NCBI GenBank assembly: GCA_018398765.1 | Contig: JAHBMJ010000692.1 | Span: forward strand, 1 to 42,364 | Source: Chromera velia | Lineage: Eukaryota > Sar > Chromeraceae | Length of the DNA stretch: 42,364 nucleotides | Reading direction: 5' to 3' | Part shown: one piece after another, positions 24,990 to 36,656 of the stretch | Layout: every line of letters begins with the position of its first letter | How positions within the stretch are numbered: position 1 is the stretch's first letter | Made by a program: the position numbers and the translations under genes | Notes under the pieces: generated by a model | Seen by the model: the letters and a program-made list of their open reading frames with translations, nothing else | Database searches by the model: none | What the model was told of the DNA's origin: nothing

Positions 24990-25997
24990 CCCGTAAGTAA
25001 GGACGAGAAAAGGTGCGTAGGTGCAAGGTGCAAGGTGCTTTGGACGAATACACCTGAATTCAGGTGCATTTCAGGTGCATTCAACAGTTGCATTGTTTCT
25101 ACTATAAAAACATAAATTTAAGAGCCGTCTCCTAGGGTTTCTAGCCATCAAAAGGCACCTAATTCAATGCTTAAACACTTTTTCTTATATAGCATAGCTG
25201 CACAATCTTTTACTATAAGAATTTGATTGAAAAACACATAAAAAGTTGATAAAAACCGATAGCACGTCTCGTTTTTGAATTATGAAAACGATCCTTTGAA
25301 CTGGATTCAGCTACACTGCATGCAACATTTCACTTCTTATAAATTCATTCTTATGTGATTCATCAACAAATTAAAAAACAGTAAAAGCATGCATTCGAAC
25401 GATGGGGAATCTTCTCAATTTTGTGGAGAAACGGGCTATACGGTGCTGTCCGAAGCATGAAAGACATGCCGTTCCTAGGCAGAGATGCCATTCCTGGGCA
25501 GAGAGTGAGACATGCAGAGAGGGGGGGACCGTGTCACGCAGTCAGGCTGCTCATAAGCAGAGAATGAAAGAGATACGGTCATGCTGCTATCTGAGCAGGG
25601 AATGAAAGAGGTGTAGTCATGCTGTTGACTTAGCAAAGAAAGAAAGAGGAACAGTCATGTTACTGGTCGACTGCAAGAAGTTTTTTTGTCAGATGATATG
25701 GATCTGCATATATGCGTATGCATCTTTGCATGCAAGACTGAATGGCGGCGCACATTGCAAAACCCATATATGCATGCAGCGCTAGTAGTATATATAGAGA
25801 CGCCGCACGGACGCCACACCAGTGAAGGCTGCTGCATCTTCACCTAGACATTCAACTCTTAAAACAATCTCTTTGCTCCATATAATGCACCTATCAGGTG
25901 TATCCAGGTGTATAGGTGCAAATCAGGTGTATCAGGTATATTTTTTGAGAATACACCTTTTCTGGAATGCACCTTTTCCCGTCCTTACTCGTAAGGG
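24990..25997. mobile_element. TIR element, about 1 kb, with GGTGCA/CAGGTGTA subterminal repeats
   Basis: The left end (24990-25016) and right end (25969-25997) are inverted copies; GTAAGGACGAGAAAAGGTGC faces GCACCTTTTCCCGTCCTTAC with one mismatch over 20 bp. Just inside both ends, AGGTGCA, CAGGTGTAT or CAGGTGCATT words are repeated in mirrored orientation, a common transposase-binding layout. The interior has AT-rich DNA and a short degenerate repeat around GAATGAAAGAG(A/G)T(G/A)(C/T)(A/G)GTCATGCTG (about 25560-25670). No transposase is seen, so it is non-autonomous. Confidence 0.65.
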
Positions 25998-25999
25998 TG

Positions 26000-28860
26000 T
26001 AGTGAACTGCAATGTTTGTCTTTGAGCTAAACTTCGACTACCCTACGATTACCTACGATAAATTGGATAAAAGTTGCAGATGTCAACGGACAGTGGAGAA
26101 TACGGCTCCCAAAATGGCCTCCTGAGTTTGATAAGTCAATAAGTTACGACGATAACTTTTGGGTGCTTTCAGGCATTCATCCTATCTTTTATCAGAAGTT
26201 TCTCCGAGTCTCTTAAATTCACTGGCACGTAGAACCTAATTAAGCATATAAATTTTAATAAAAATGTTTTTTATAACATTTTTTGAGTAGTGATGCATCG
26301 CCTAGAATCGCCCTCTTGCCGCAGCTAGTGATTAAAACCCCCTTGAGACTTGCTGCGTCACTTGCAGCTCGGTACATTGATTCAATGTGTTCACAGCCTA
26401 GTTCACAACACTCTGATGTCAAGTATGAGGCATGCACATATATACATGGAGGCATGCATGCATGCATGCACCAAATCGACCTTCCCCTGACCCCCCAGAC
26501 CCTCCACAATGCGTAGTCTCGCAGCGTGCATTAATTAAATGGAACCACGGACACACCGAGCTCCAATGTCCGGTCGCGCGTTCCTCCCCCCAAACCACCG
26601 CCTACGGATTCAAAACAGGATCAAGCATCATGATGCATGAAGAATTGCATGAAGCGCCACGTAAGCGGCTAGACAGGCAGGACTGATGGATCGATCGCAG
26701 ACAGAAGAAAGAAGAAGCCCCTCGAAGCCTCACATGCACGCATGCGAATGGAATTAAATTGGTCACAGGTGTTTCCATCGTTGAATTCCAACCCCCCCCT
26801 CCCCCCTTCCCCCCAGAGACAGGACGTACACAGATCGGATCGATGCGATCGATCAATCGATCAGCAACAGAAGAAGAGAACAGAAGAGAAGAATCCAAAA
26901 TCAGACATGATGCAGAAAGAACCCACAGACCCCCAAAGAGGCGCAAACCATGATCCTCTTTCTTTCTTCTTGTGTCAAGCTGTTGAATTCAATACGACTG
27001 ACCAGTCCGCGACCCGTCAAGACCGCGAACAGAAAACGACGAACCCACCCACCCACCCCTGCACAGAGCGCCCCCCACCGAGTACATCCCTCCCCATCCC
27101 CCTACATGGAAGAAAATTGCGTGCATGCATGCCGGTATTCGCTGGGTCAGACAGGAACAGAGAGAAACGAGACAGACAGGCAGGTAGAGGAAGGCAAAGG
27201 AACAAGAACGAAGCCAGAGACACGCATGCACATCATGCAAGCTCACACATGAACATGCATGAAGAGACAGGCAGGCAGAAGGGTGTACTCAGGCAGAGAA
27301 GATTCCCACGCAGAGAGAATAGGACACCGAGAGAGACACACACACATGCGTGCAAAAGAAGGAGTGAGGAAAGGGAGCGCGAGAGAGGAAGACTAAGAAA
27401 ACCGACGCGCCTATCTGACTGACTGTCTGTCTGTTTCCTCCAGCGTAAATCAGACAGACTCACTGAGGGTGCGACGCAGCTTTATGCGTCCGTCACCAGA
27501 CGAAAAGAACCAAAACCAAAAGCAGGTACAAAAGTTGGTCGCTGTCGATGCCGAAAGATTCTTCCTCTTCCTTTCCTTCCTGTAAAATCCTGCAAATTAC
27601 GCAGAACTATCAAGGAACTAGGCTCTCACCCCCCTCCCTCCTGGTTTCTCTTTCTTGCCCTTGGTCTCTATGCACCCCTCCCTGCCTGTTCTGTATGTTC
27701 TACGGGAGGCCCAGAAAAAGCAATTGAGGGAAAAGATTCGCCAAAACGAAAAGGAAATTGAAAAACAAACTTCCAACAACCACTCACACGACCGCATCGC
27801 CCCGACACCTGTTCTTTCTTTCTCTCCCCCCCCTGGCTATCTAGGTATCAAAGTTCCGTCCCATCAAACAGAAAGAGCAAAAAACAGACACACACACGCA
27901 GACAGACAAAACAAAAGCAGCAGACGACCGAACGAACAAACACAAAGAAATCCACGAGGTCACCGCTTTCTTCGAAAAATGTCAACATGCAGAACGCACA
28001 AAAAGGAAAGGGCGGCACACAAGTAGGTTGACAGCCGGTCCATCTAAATGGCTCTAAATGCTTGTTTGTCCCCGTTCTTGTTCGCCTGCTCTGTCCTTGC
28101 TACGTCAGTCCTTGAAACCACAAAAAGAGAAACCAACGTCAAAACATCAATGCGCCCCTCCCTCCAAACACTGCATAATCATCCAAGCAACCGTCCACCC
28201 TTCCAGACACACACGCACCCCTTGGCTCTTTGCATCAAGGGAGTTCGTTCACGCTAACAGGCAACACACACGCACACATGCCGCACCCAACCCCGCCCCA
28301 GCCGTTGCTGGAAGGCGGGAGGAAGGCGAAAGAAAGCAGAACGCGAGACGGTCACCCGCCCCCTCTCCTTCTTTCCTCTTTCAAAGGACTCCCAAAACAA
28401 GAAACAGAAAAGATAATGAATTCATCACACGGAAAGAAAGGACAAGGCAACTGCAACAGGGCAGGGTAGAGCAAGCTAGGAAAGAATAGCTGTTTGCTGA
28501 CTGGAGCCAGTAAGTGTCTGCATCTCAGTCTCTCTCATGGGACGGACGAGATGAAAAGATTGAACAAAATCGGTTGGTTAGTTGTTTTCGGCTACATAGA
28601 GGAAGGAAGCACAGACAGACAGACAGACAGATCATCAACATTGCTGCTTTTTTTCTGTCTGTCTGTGCAAACCAAATCGGAAAAATTCCGTCTCCTTCAG
28701 CCTTCAACGCCACCTACGCAGACACATCCATCCCGTTTCCAACCGACCATGGAATGATGTAAACCTTCGGTCAACCAGGTCGTCTGTCTGTCTGACCAGC
28801 ACTCAGTGTATTCTCCCGTCCGTCTCTTTGCCTTTTTCTTCCATTTCTTCCCTGAAGGTG
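26000..28860. other. Intergenic, simple-sequence-rich, no supported gene
   Basis: AT-rich up to 26300, then GC-richer with (GCAT)n palindromes at 26450, GATC-rich words at 26690 and 26845, and short AGACAGACAG and CACACA runs. Several open frames of 60-220 codons exist on both strands but are Arg/Thr/His/Pro-rich, lack consistent splice structure and match nothing known to me. The last few hundred bases may be 3' UTR of the DCC gene. Confidence 0.5.
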
Positions 28861-30312
28861 TCATGATGATGATGGTGATGACGGTGCCTCACCCACCTCC
28901 CTTTGCAGTTTGCCCTCTCTTTCTCTTTCTGATGCGACCTCTGGAGATGGTTGCACGTGCGCACTAATTGGAGCATGAATAGCAACGACTTCAGGAAGGT
29001 CGTCCTCGTAGTGCACCTCGCACTCCCCCTCAGGGTCACAGTCCTCATCGTCCGATCCCCCCCCCGCCCCCTCTTCCCTCAACTTTCTCCCTCTCTCCAA
29101 AAGAATGTGACTCAACTCAGGCCGCCCTGTCAACTTCAAACGGTTGGCTGCCCACACGTCGTACAAAAAGTCAGCAGCGTCCCCAACCAAGGGAAGCTTT
29201 GTCGCCTCATAGACCCACCCGATCCCTGCATCCATCCATTCATGCATCCATGCACCGAGGTATCGAAGTAATGCACACATACACACATGCTGCTACATAT
29301 GCGAACACACAATGAGACGGGTCAACAAGACCTGCACACCAATGGCACCTCAAAAGCAAGTCGCACCCACGCCCCTCACAGACACCCAGATGCGCGCGAC
29401 GACACACCTGTTGGAGTAATCAAAAAGGGAAAACTAAGCATCCGCGTACATGAATGCATGCAGACACGCGCACACGCAGACAAGCGGTCAGCAACGGGAG
29501 AGATCGGAGTGGGAAACAGAGGTGGAGGCGTGAGGGACCACGGGAGAGGGCTCATGCGAGGTTTGGATTCTGAGGGGGAAGGGGGGTGCAGGGGCCCCCT
29601 AGAAGGCTGAATTAAGCATGCAACCCAAGTGAGACGGACGGACCTATTGCCTGATAAACCCTTCTGAAGACCTCTACCCCCGCCACCACATCCCCACTTG
29701 GAAGAACGGCATGAATTCTCTTCATGCCATCAGCAAACTCGACCCCCCCGTGTTTCTCTGGTTGGTAGTTCTCGTCTGCCAAGTCTGTGAACACGATGGC
29801 CCGCTCCGTGTCTCTCTTTTGGAGAAATCGGACCTCTCGCATGCACTGCAAAGACAGGGAGGAGCAAGAACAAGGGCAGAGAAGAAATAAGCATCCACGC
29901 GGAGACTTCTTTGAGCCGATCGCACGACAAGTCAAGAGAGGCTGACCAGAGGGCAGTCGCTATCGAATAGCAGGTTGACAGTCCAGTGGTCGTTCACTGT
30001 ATTGTCAAGGGAGTCCACCAGAGGGGGGGACTTTGGATCATTCTTTTGCCTCGGCAGGGGAACTTTTGCTCTCCCTGAAGGCTGAGGAGGAGGCACAACC
30101 GTCTCAGGCACCTTTTGAACTCTAGGGCTGATGGCGTTGTACCTCTCTTTCTCTTCTGCAAAAAATGGCCTGGCTGCTCCAAACGCGCGTCCCCGTAGTC
30201 GTGAAGGAACCTGGAAAGCGGCTGTCAAGCACCGAGATCGGAACCCGAGGTTAAAAAGAGAACAGAGAGCTATCAACCGGGTCAGTCCCGGCAACGTTCG
30301 ATGTTTCCCCAT
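28861..30312 (-). CDS. DCC-family (DUF393) thiol-disulfide oxidoreductase-like protein, probably plastid-targeted (3 exons, 310 aa)
   Basis: Exons: 29947-30312, 29644-29845, 28861-29225; phases match. The N-terminus has a hydrophobic stretch (about 13-24, LIALCSLFNLGF) followed by TAAFQVPSRLRGRAF, as in signal-plus-transit presequences of complex plastids. The domain begins VNLLFDSDCPLCMREVRFLQ with a CPLC pair (C120, C123). It continues FTDLADENYQPEKHGGVEF, MKRIHAVLPSGDVV, VEVFRRVYQAIGIGWVYEATK and VWAANRLKLTGRPEL. It closely resembles plant chloroplast DCC proteins, which read LLYDGDCPLCMREV and LTGRP. The family is thought to act in thiol redox chemistry; substrate unknown. The intron splits the motif exactly at CPL|C. 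Residues beyond about 228 are acidic low-complexity and not part of the domain. It is divergent from the aldo/keto reductase. Confidence 0.92.
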
Positions 30313-31007
30313 TGCACAAGCCCAAATGAGCAAGGCAAAATGGGTGATTCAAAGCAATTGCGCGTGCGCTGCTCTGCTGCTCTGCGGAGGAAAGTGCTGC
30401 AAAGAGAAATTCCTTCGACGATCACTCTGTTCAGTCGGAGAGATGCAGTGCCCCTCAGAATTCCACTTAAATCTCGAAAATGACTGCCGAATGGGCTTTT
30501 GTGCGGGTGACTTCACAGGATGAAACGGCGCTGCTGGTTTTGCGACGGTACGTCTGCGGTAGTAACATTATGGAGCACACTGTGTGTCAGAATGCCTCTG
30601 TCAACAGTCACCTTGACGCAGTCCGCACGCACTGCATGATTAAGTCGATCCGTCTCACAGCATCTCACAGCCGATTTTGCTGCGTGGGATTGGTGTCAGG
30701 GGTGACAGCGCGTGAAAATCAGCCGGGGTGTCGTCGCGGTCAGAGTCGTCAGACTGCGTGCGTCAGTCGTGCCATGTCGTGCCATGCAATGGGCCGCCTG
30801 GCACCATGCACTGTATGCCATCTGTATGCCAGTGTATGGGAGATCGAATGTGTGATCGAAGCGAGCGAGGGCATGATCAAACTGATGGCTATACACGTTT
30901 GTTGGTTGTCTTGGCTCTCTTATGGTTGGTAGGTGGAGGCGTGAGGTTGCGTTGATGTGTTCTGTAGTGCGCGAGCAGGCAGCCGTCTCTGTCTCCCGTC
31001 TCCTCCG
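30313..31007. promoter_or_regulatory. Shared upstream region of the divergent DCC and aldo/keto reductase genes
   Basis: The two start codons point away from each other and are 695 bp apart, so both promoters must lie here or within leaders that extend into it. Repeated GTCGTGCCATG(T/C) and TGTATGCCA words occur near 30765-30835. No TATA box or other defined element is certain. Co-regulation is an inference from the arrangement. Confidence 0.4.
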
Positions 31008-34000
31008 ATGAACTCTTCAGTCTGTTTCCTGCTAGCAATGGTCGGCAGGGTGCTCGGCTTTCATTCTTTGTCTTCTTTTTCTTTGCGTCGAGCAAATCCC
31101 TCGACTGCGCGTCCATGCCGTGGAATGTTGAGAGCGAAATCTTCCTTGAGCATGGCAGTCAATGAAAGGAGACGGCTTGGACACTCGGAGTTGGAAGTGA
31201 CTCCTGTCTGGTCAGTCAGTTCCTCAGGCAGACAGGCAGGCAGGTTGGCATCTTGCGTTCCCGCCTTAGTCCTGAAGTTTTCCGCTTCACCCAAACCGCT
31301 TCGTCATGCATGCATGCATCCGAGTGCAGTCTCGGAACGATGACGTGGGGTGAACAAGTCAGTCATGTGGGTGGGGATGTAGACGGAGACAGCGACATGG
31401 AGACGAGACACTACATTCGTTCCAGCCGCCCCCCCTTTCTCTTTCCTCGTCTCCCAGTCCCTCTCTTTTTTGGTTCTCTTCTCCTATCTTGGCTTCTCTT
31501 CTCTTCCCTTCCCTTCTCTTCTCTTTCTTCTGCTCGCGTCTCTTCTCATGCGGTGCTTTGGATGGGGAGAGAGGCCTCTCTTTCCCTCCATCAGCCTGTC
31601 AACAACTCTCGGGTGCGTGATGTCCCCAGTTACGAGTAATAAGCCCCTCCAACTGAGTGCCGGTTGCAGAACTCAGAGGCCGAGGCTCATCAGCAACTGG
31701 ATTATGCCGTCAAGGTGAGTGAATGAAGAGGGACTGCATGGGGCTGAATCGTGTCTTGGCATGTTGGCCTTCTTTCTTTTTGACAAAATTATCTGTAGAG
31801 CTGCCTGCATGAGGGGCTTCCAATCAGTTGACTTAGCGAGAGAGTTCAAACTTTTTGAAACTGATGGAGACCTGATTTCCCACCCTTCCCTTCCCTTCCC
31901 TTCCGTTGCCTCTGTGCTTCATACGTCAGTCGTTCTCTCATGTCTTTCTTCTTTCCAATACGGCCCCCTGCTTGCGTTTCTGTCTGTCTGTCTGTCTGTG
32001 TGTCTGAAGGAGAGAGGCATCAACTTCGTCGACACCGCAGAGATGTACCCAGTCCCCACCAACAGAGACACACAAGGCCTCACTGAAAAATACCTGGGCA
32101 CCTGGATGGCAAAACAGCCCAGCGACGTGAAGGACAAACTCGTCGTGGCCACGAAGGTGTGTTGATTCCGTCCTCGTGCAGACGCAAATTGCACTGTCCC
32201 TCACCAGCCGCGCTACTCTCTTCCCATTCTCTTTTTTGTCGCTCTATCTATCCATCGGGTGTACATCTCTCCATCACTCCTGAATTCACTCCCGAACACA
32301 TAAACAAAAGACTCCTGGTCTGTCCATCTGGTTGTCTCTGTCGTGCCCTCAAATTGCTTTTCTCCTCATGACCTGACCCTCATACAGCTCCTTTCTACAG
32401 GTTTCCCCCCATCTGTAGAAATTGGGCATTCTGCAAGCAAGATCAGCAAGGAAAGAAACGCGCGGGGAGCAGCTAAGCGTGGAAAGTTGGACATTGTGCA
32501 AGCAATGACAGGAACAAAGAAAGCTATTCGTGTGGGGATGTGGGCGTGAGTGTGCTTCCACGTGTCTTCTTGTGTAAGTTTTCTGTCTGCCCGTGCATGC
32601 AGGTCTCAGGGTTCCTCCCAGACACCCACGTGGTCGCAGGACGTCTGGAGAAGAACGGGTGGCTTGCAGGGAACGGAAAGGAGACGGGGCCCTCCAGACA
32701 TGACTCCCAGTCTCTCAAGGCGGTCAGTGAAGGTTATCCGTCATCCTTGTCTCACTAGCCTCTTTCACATAATGTCAATTTGGCTGCGTGCCGAGCTGTG
32801 AATCCGTGGCTCTGATTCAACGCCTGCTCGATTCTTTTTTCTTTCTGCACCTGCTTAAGCTCTACTCTCCTTAAATTCTCGTGCTTGCCTGCACGTGTCC
32901 GCTTGAGGCTCAAAAGTGCATCCATCATGTCATGTCATGCACTTGAGGACGCATCGGCCCTTCCTTTGTTTTTGACAGATAGACACATGAGAAGAAAAAG
33001 GCACAAGCCCCTGATTGGGTCTGCTCGTCTTTGAGCACAGACAGCTTACCTTTTAGGTCAAGGGAGGACGGAGAAGAAGACCTTCGAACATGGCCCCTCT
33101 GTTCCTTCCTGTAGGTCTGATCTAAGTGGAAAGGAAGCGAAGTATTAAAGAAACTTCCCCCGTCTCTCTATGAGAGGTATCTATCCCCTCCTCCCCGATA
33201 TCTGCGATCTGGATCTTTCTCTGTTTAGTCTTCCTCCCCCTTTTCTGTTACTTTCGTTCTACCTCATTCATTCCTGGTGGACCGCTCTTGCTCAAACTCA
33301 CGTGCGCAGGCTTGCGACGCTTCTTTGCGGAGACTGCAGACGGACAAGATTGACCTCTACCAGCTGCACTGGCCCGACAGGTGAATGTCCCTTGGATTCG
33401 ATTTGCGGCAAAGCAGTTCGCTGAATTGTTCAGAAAGTGATTAATGCGTTGATAAAGCGACACGGGAGGGGCACCCAAGAATAGATGGAAAATGGCATTG
33501 TGCAAGAAGGAAGAAGGAAAGGAAGTGGGGTTGCATGGATCATAGTTTGTCTTTGTTCACCTTCTCATTCTTTTGTTTGATTTTCTGTACCCTTGATGCA
33601 TCCACTGAATTGTTCATTCGAACTTTGACTCGTCGGCTCATCGCCGAGTTTGCACTTTCATCGTACCGTGTTTCCTTCTCGTGCTCTTCTCCTTATTCTC
33701 CTTCTTCGTCTTCTTCTTCTTCTTCTTCTTCTTCTTCTTCTCCTCCTCCTCCTCCTTCTTGTGGAGCTAAACCACAACAGGTATGTACCCGTTTTTGGTG
33801 CAACCGTGTTCAAATACGAAAAATACCGAAAGCAGACTTTGCCTTTCGAAGAGATCGTGGGAGGCATCAAGGTCAGTCAGTTAGTCGGTCGGTCAGTCAG
33901 TCAGTCAGTCAGTCAGTCAGTGTGGCACTCAATGAATCTGGGTCTCTTTCCTTATCGTCTTGACCCCCGTGCTGGTTGTTTCTTTCGGGGTTTTGACGAG

Positions 34001-36656
34001 AGACCCGATTCAGTGGCATCCACAGTCTGTATATATTCTTTCAACTTGGCCTCGAGCTTGCACGCTCTACTTGGAAGAGTGTTTGATTCTCTTACCCAGA
34101 AAGTCATGATTGCCCCTGTCTATGTCTGTCTGTCTGCCCGCTTGTGTGCTTCCCTAGACATGCATGCATGCATGCATCGGATGCTGCCTGCAGGAGCTGA
34201 TTCAATCAGGGAAGATCCGTTCTTGGGGGGTGTCCAACGAGACGCCGTACGGTGTTGCGATGCTCTGTGCGGCAGCGGACAAGGAGGGGTGTCCTCGGCC
34301 TGTGTCGATCCAGAACAGTTTCTCCCTCCTTCATCGGTCGGCGGGAATTAAGGAAGTTGAGGCTTTTATTTACGGAGTGTCGATGTATGCCTAGCTAGTG
34401 TCTTTTGCTGCATGGAGCTCTTAAGGGGAAGTGGGAGTCTCTTGCCTCGCATGCAGAAGCGAGACAATGCGTAGCGATGGCGGGGGAGCGTCTGGACATC
34501 GTCGGGTGGTCTCCTTTCACAGTTGCTTGCTTCAGTTCTTCCAATAGTGTTGCTGAATGAGCTTGTGTAAGAGAGCAGGCGAGGGAATTAGAACGTTATC
34601 AGACCTCTGTCTGTTTGGGGTGCTTCATGTGTGCAGAGACTTCGAGCAAACTCTGTGTGAGATGTGTTCACCCTTCGGTTTTGACATTGGGTTCCTCCCC
34701 TGGTCCCCTCTGGCAGGGGGGGCACTCTCAGGTGAGCTCGTCGGTTGGGTGAAGCATGACAGACTAGAGCTCTGCAGGTCGAATGAATGCATGATCGATC
34801 GATTCATGCATGTGTTTGCTCACTCGATTTCTCTCTCTCGTGTTACGTTTGAGGTTGAGGGCGGGGTGGGTGAAGGGCAGAGACGTGCAAGCCTGCTTTC
34901 AGGGAAAAATTCTGTTATGTGAAGACTCCAACCCGTGTCTCTCGATGCCATTCGGTCAAACCCCCGAGTCTCTTTCCCTTCCAGAAGAAATTGGGAGAGA
35001 AGAGGAGGGTACAGACGCGTGAATATTTGTTTGGACTCTGTTCTTGTTCTGCACATCTCTCTCTGCATGCAGGTAAGTACAGACAGGGACAGAAACCTGA
35101 AGGGTCCCGAATGACCAAATGGCCGATGTTTCAGGCTCGTTGGTTGTCTGATCGGTGAGTTGAATGCAAATAACGTTGCATGGCTCAGTGACCTGTTGAG
35201 AGTGAAGGCAGCAACTGCACATTGTTGATGACTTGTTCGTTCCTTTTTTTCTTTAAAACCTTCTTGCATTGTTGGAATAATCAGGTTTGGCGTCGCTCCA
35301 ATTTTGTCTTTGTGTTCTCTTTTCGCTTCGGCTTTCTTCTCTTCTTTCTCCGACTCCAGACAGTTGCGTTACCTGCATCTATTTGCATGCAGGTGCATCA
35401 CGGCAATCGATCGATACGCCGACGTTGCCGAGAAAGAAGGAGTGTCCCTTGCAACACTCGCGTTGTCCTGGATTAAGTCGAGGTCAGTAGGGGTGCAGTG
35501 AGGGAAGGATGCACTTGGACGACAATGAGAGCCCTCCTCAGAGGTTGGCCTTCGTCTCTTCCGGCCCTATCTTCGGGTGTCTTTTCTCCTGCTGTTTCCA
35601 TCTAGGTGTGATATCATGTATGCCCTTCCTTGGTTTCAGGCCCTATGGAGGGGGGGAATAGTTGATTGGAGAAAGGGAAGGAAAGGCTGAAAGGCAGTGA
35701 AAGATGACCGATCTCTCGAATCTTCAGAGAAAAGGATGGGTGTCTCTCCCTCTACCCGGAGTTCTCTCTCGTGCGCCCTTTCCATTCTAAAAAGCCGTTT
35801 CTCGAAAATGTGAACCGCTCAATTGATACAGAGAAAAATTCAGGGTTCTGAGTGTGAAATTTGAACGTACTGCTGTGGCATCACGAAAACTTGATCTCCT
35901 TTCATTCTTGTTTGTTTCAAATGGCGACTCGGCGAGAGGGGGGGAATGCAGACAGTACATGAAGAGCGGCAGCACCATCATTGGAGCGACCTCAATGGAG
36001 CAGCTGAGGGAAAACATCGATGCCTTTCAGGTCGGTCTGAAAGGAAAAGAGAAAAGAGAGAGAATCGTGTAGCCAGGAAGGGAAGGGAAGTTGCTGGCAC
36101 TCGTGCAGAGACTAGGCGAAGCTCCGTGGGTTATGACGGGACAGATCTGCACCAGGGCTGTAACTCAGAGTTGCGTTTTCTAATTGCAGCCTTACTTCCT
36201 CGATCGGCGACTTGGAGCCATTGATTTCAATTCATTTGGTTGCATGTTCACTTGTCGTCTTTCCCTAGCTGCGCCTACGTGCACCGAGTCGAAGCTTTGT
36301 TGCATATGCCTGAAATGCATGAGAGAGTGCTAATGGGGGGGGAATGCTTTTAGTGTCGTTTCCTAGCGTTGTGCTTCGCCTCTTGTCTGTGTTTGCCTCG
36401 CACCCTCTGCTCTGCTCTGTCGATCGTTCCTTCGGCAAACTTTCGCACTGGCCATCTGCCCACATTACTCTATTTTTAACTGTTGTTTCATTGATCAAAC
36501 ATAACTGCTAATTGCTGCATCCTTCATATTTAAATGTGCTGTCTGCATGTTGGCCGTCTTTCTTTCTTGTCCCTCCAGAGGCCTTTGTCCGACTCCGCAT
36601 TGGAAGAAATCGATCGCATCCACCTGGACTGCAAGGACCCCTCTCAAGATCTGTGA
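31008..36656 (+). CDS. Aldo/keto reductase, Tas-like (13 exons, 423 aa), probably plastid-targeted
   Basis: Exons: 31008-31210, 31330-31357, 31670-31714, 32010-32156, 32603-32722, 33310-33380, 33781-33871, 34194-34336, 34637-34731, 35073-35154, 35393-35482, 35952-36030, 36579-36656; all phases match. About 50 N-terminal residues ([18 protein letters not shown]...) form a likely signal-plus-transit presequence. The fold follows the bacterial Tas protein: [73 protein letters not shown] and [13 protein letters not shown]. The AKR tetrad is visible as D100, Y105, K141 and H201. Such enzymes reduce aldehydes and ketones with NADPH; the substrate is unknown. Exon 2 is only 28 bp. The [14 protein letters not shown] segment replaces the usual loop after HWP(D/Q)R. 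Of the 12 donors, 7 have C at +3. Confidence 0.95.
33714..33762. repeat. CTT/CTC trinucleotide run in aldo/keto reductase intron 6
   Basis: A pure pyrimidine run (CTT then CTC) ending about 20 bases before the acceptor ACAACAG at 33780. It probably serves as an extended polypyrimidine tract, since this acceptor lacks the usual TGCAG. Confidence 0.9.
33872..33921 (+). repeat. GTCA tetranucleotide repeat beginning at the 5' splice site of aldo/keto reductase intron 7
   Basis: The intron begins GTCAGTCAGTTAGTCGGTC and continues as GTCA repeats for 50 bp. The exon before it ends GGCATCAAG and the splice is fixed by homology ([19 protein letters not shown]). The first unit is therefore the donor, and about ten GTCAGT-like decoys follow in a 4-bp register. 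Confidence 0.9.

Noticed and set aside
26742-27422. 226-codon plus-strand frame rich in Arg, Thr and Gln
   Set aside because: Simple-sequence composition, no splice context, no resemblance to a known family; overlapping frames of similar length exist on the other strand.
33650-34351. 233-codon plus-strand frame crossing aldo/keto reductase exons 7 and 8
   Set aside because: It reads through intron 7 and enters exon 8 in the wrong frame; homology fixes the spliced model instead.
36190-36350. Possible extra aldo/keto reductase exon after TGCAG at about 36189
   Set aside because: Joining 36030 directly to 36579 reproduces the expected C-terminal helix; the candidate adds unrelated sequence.
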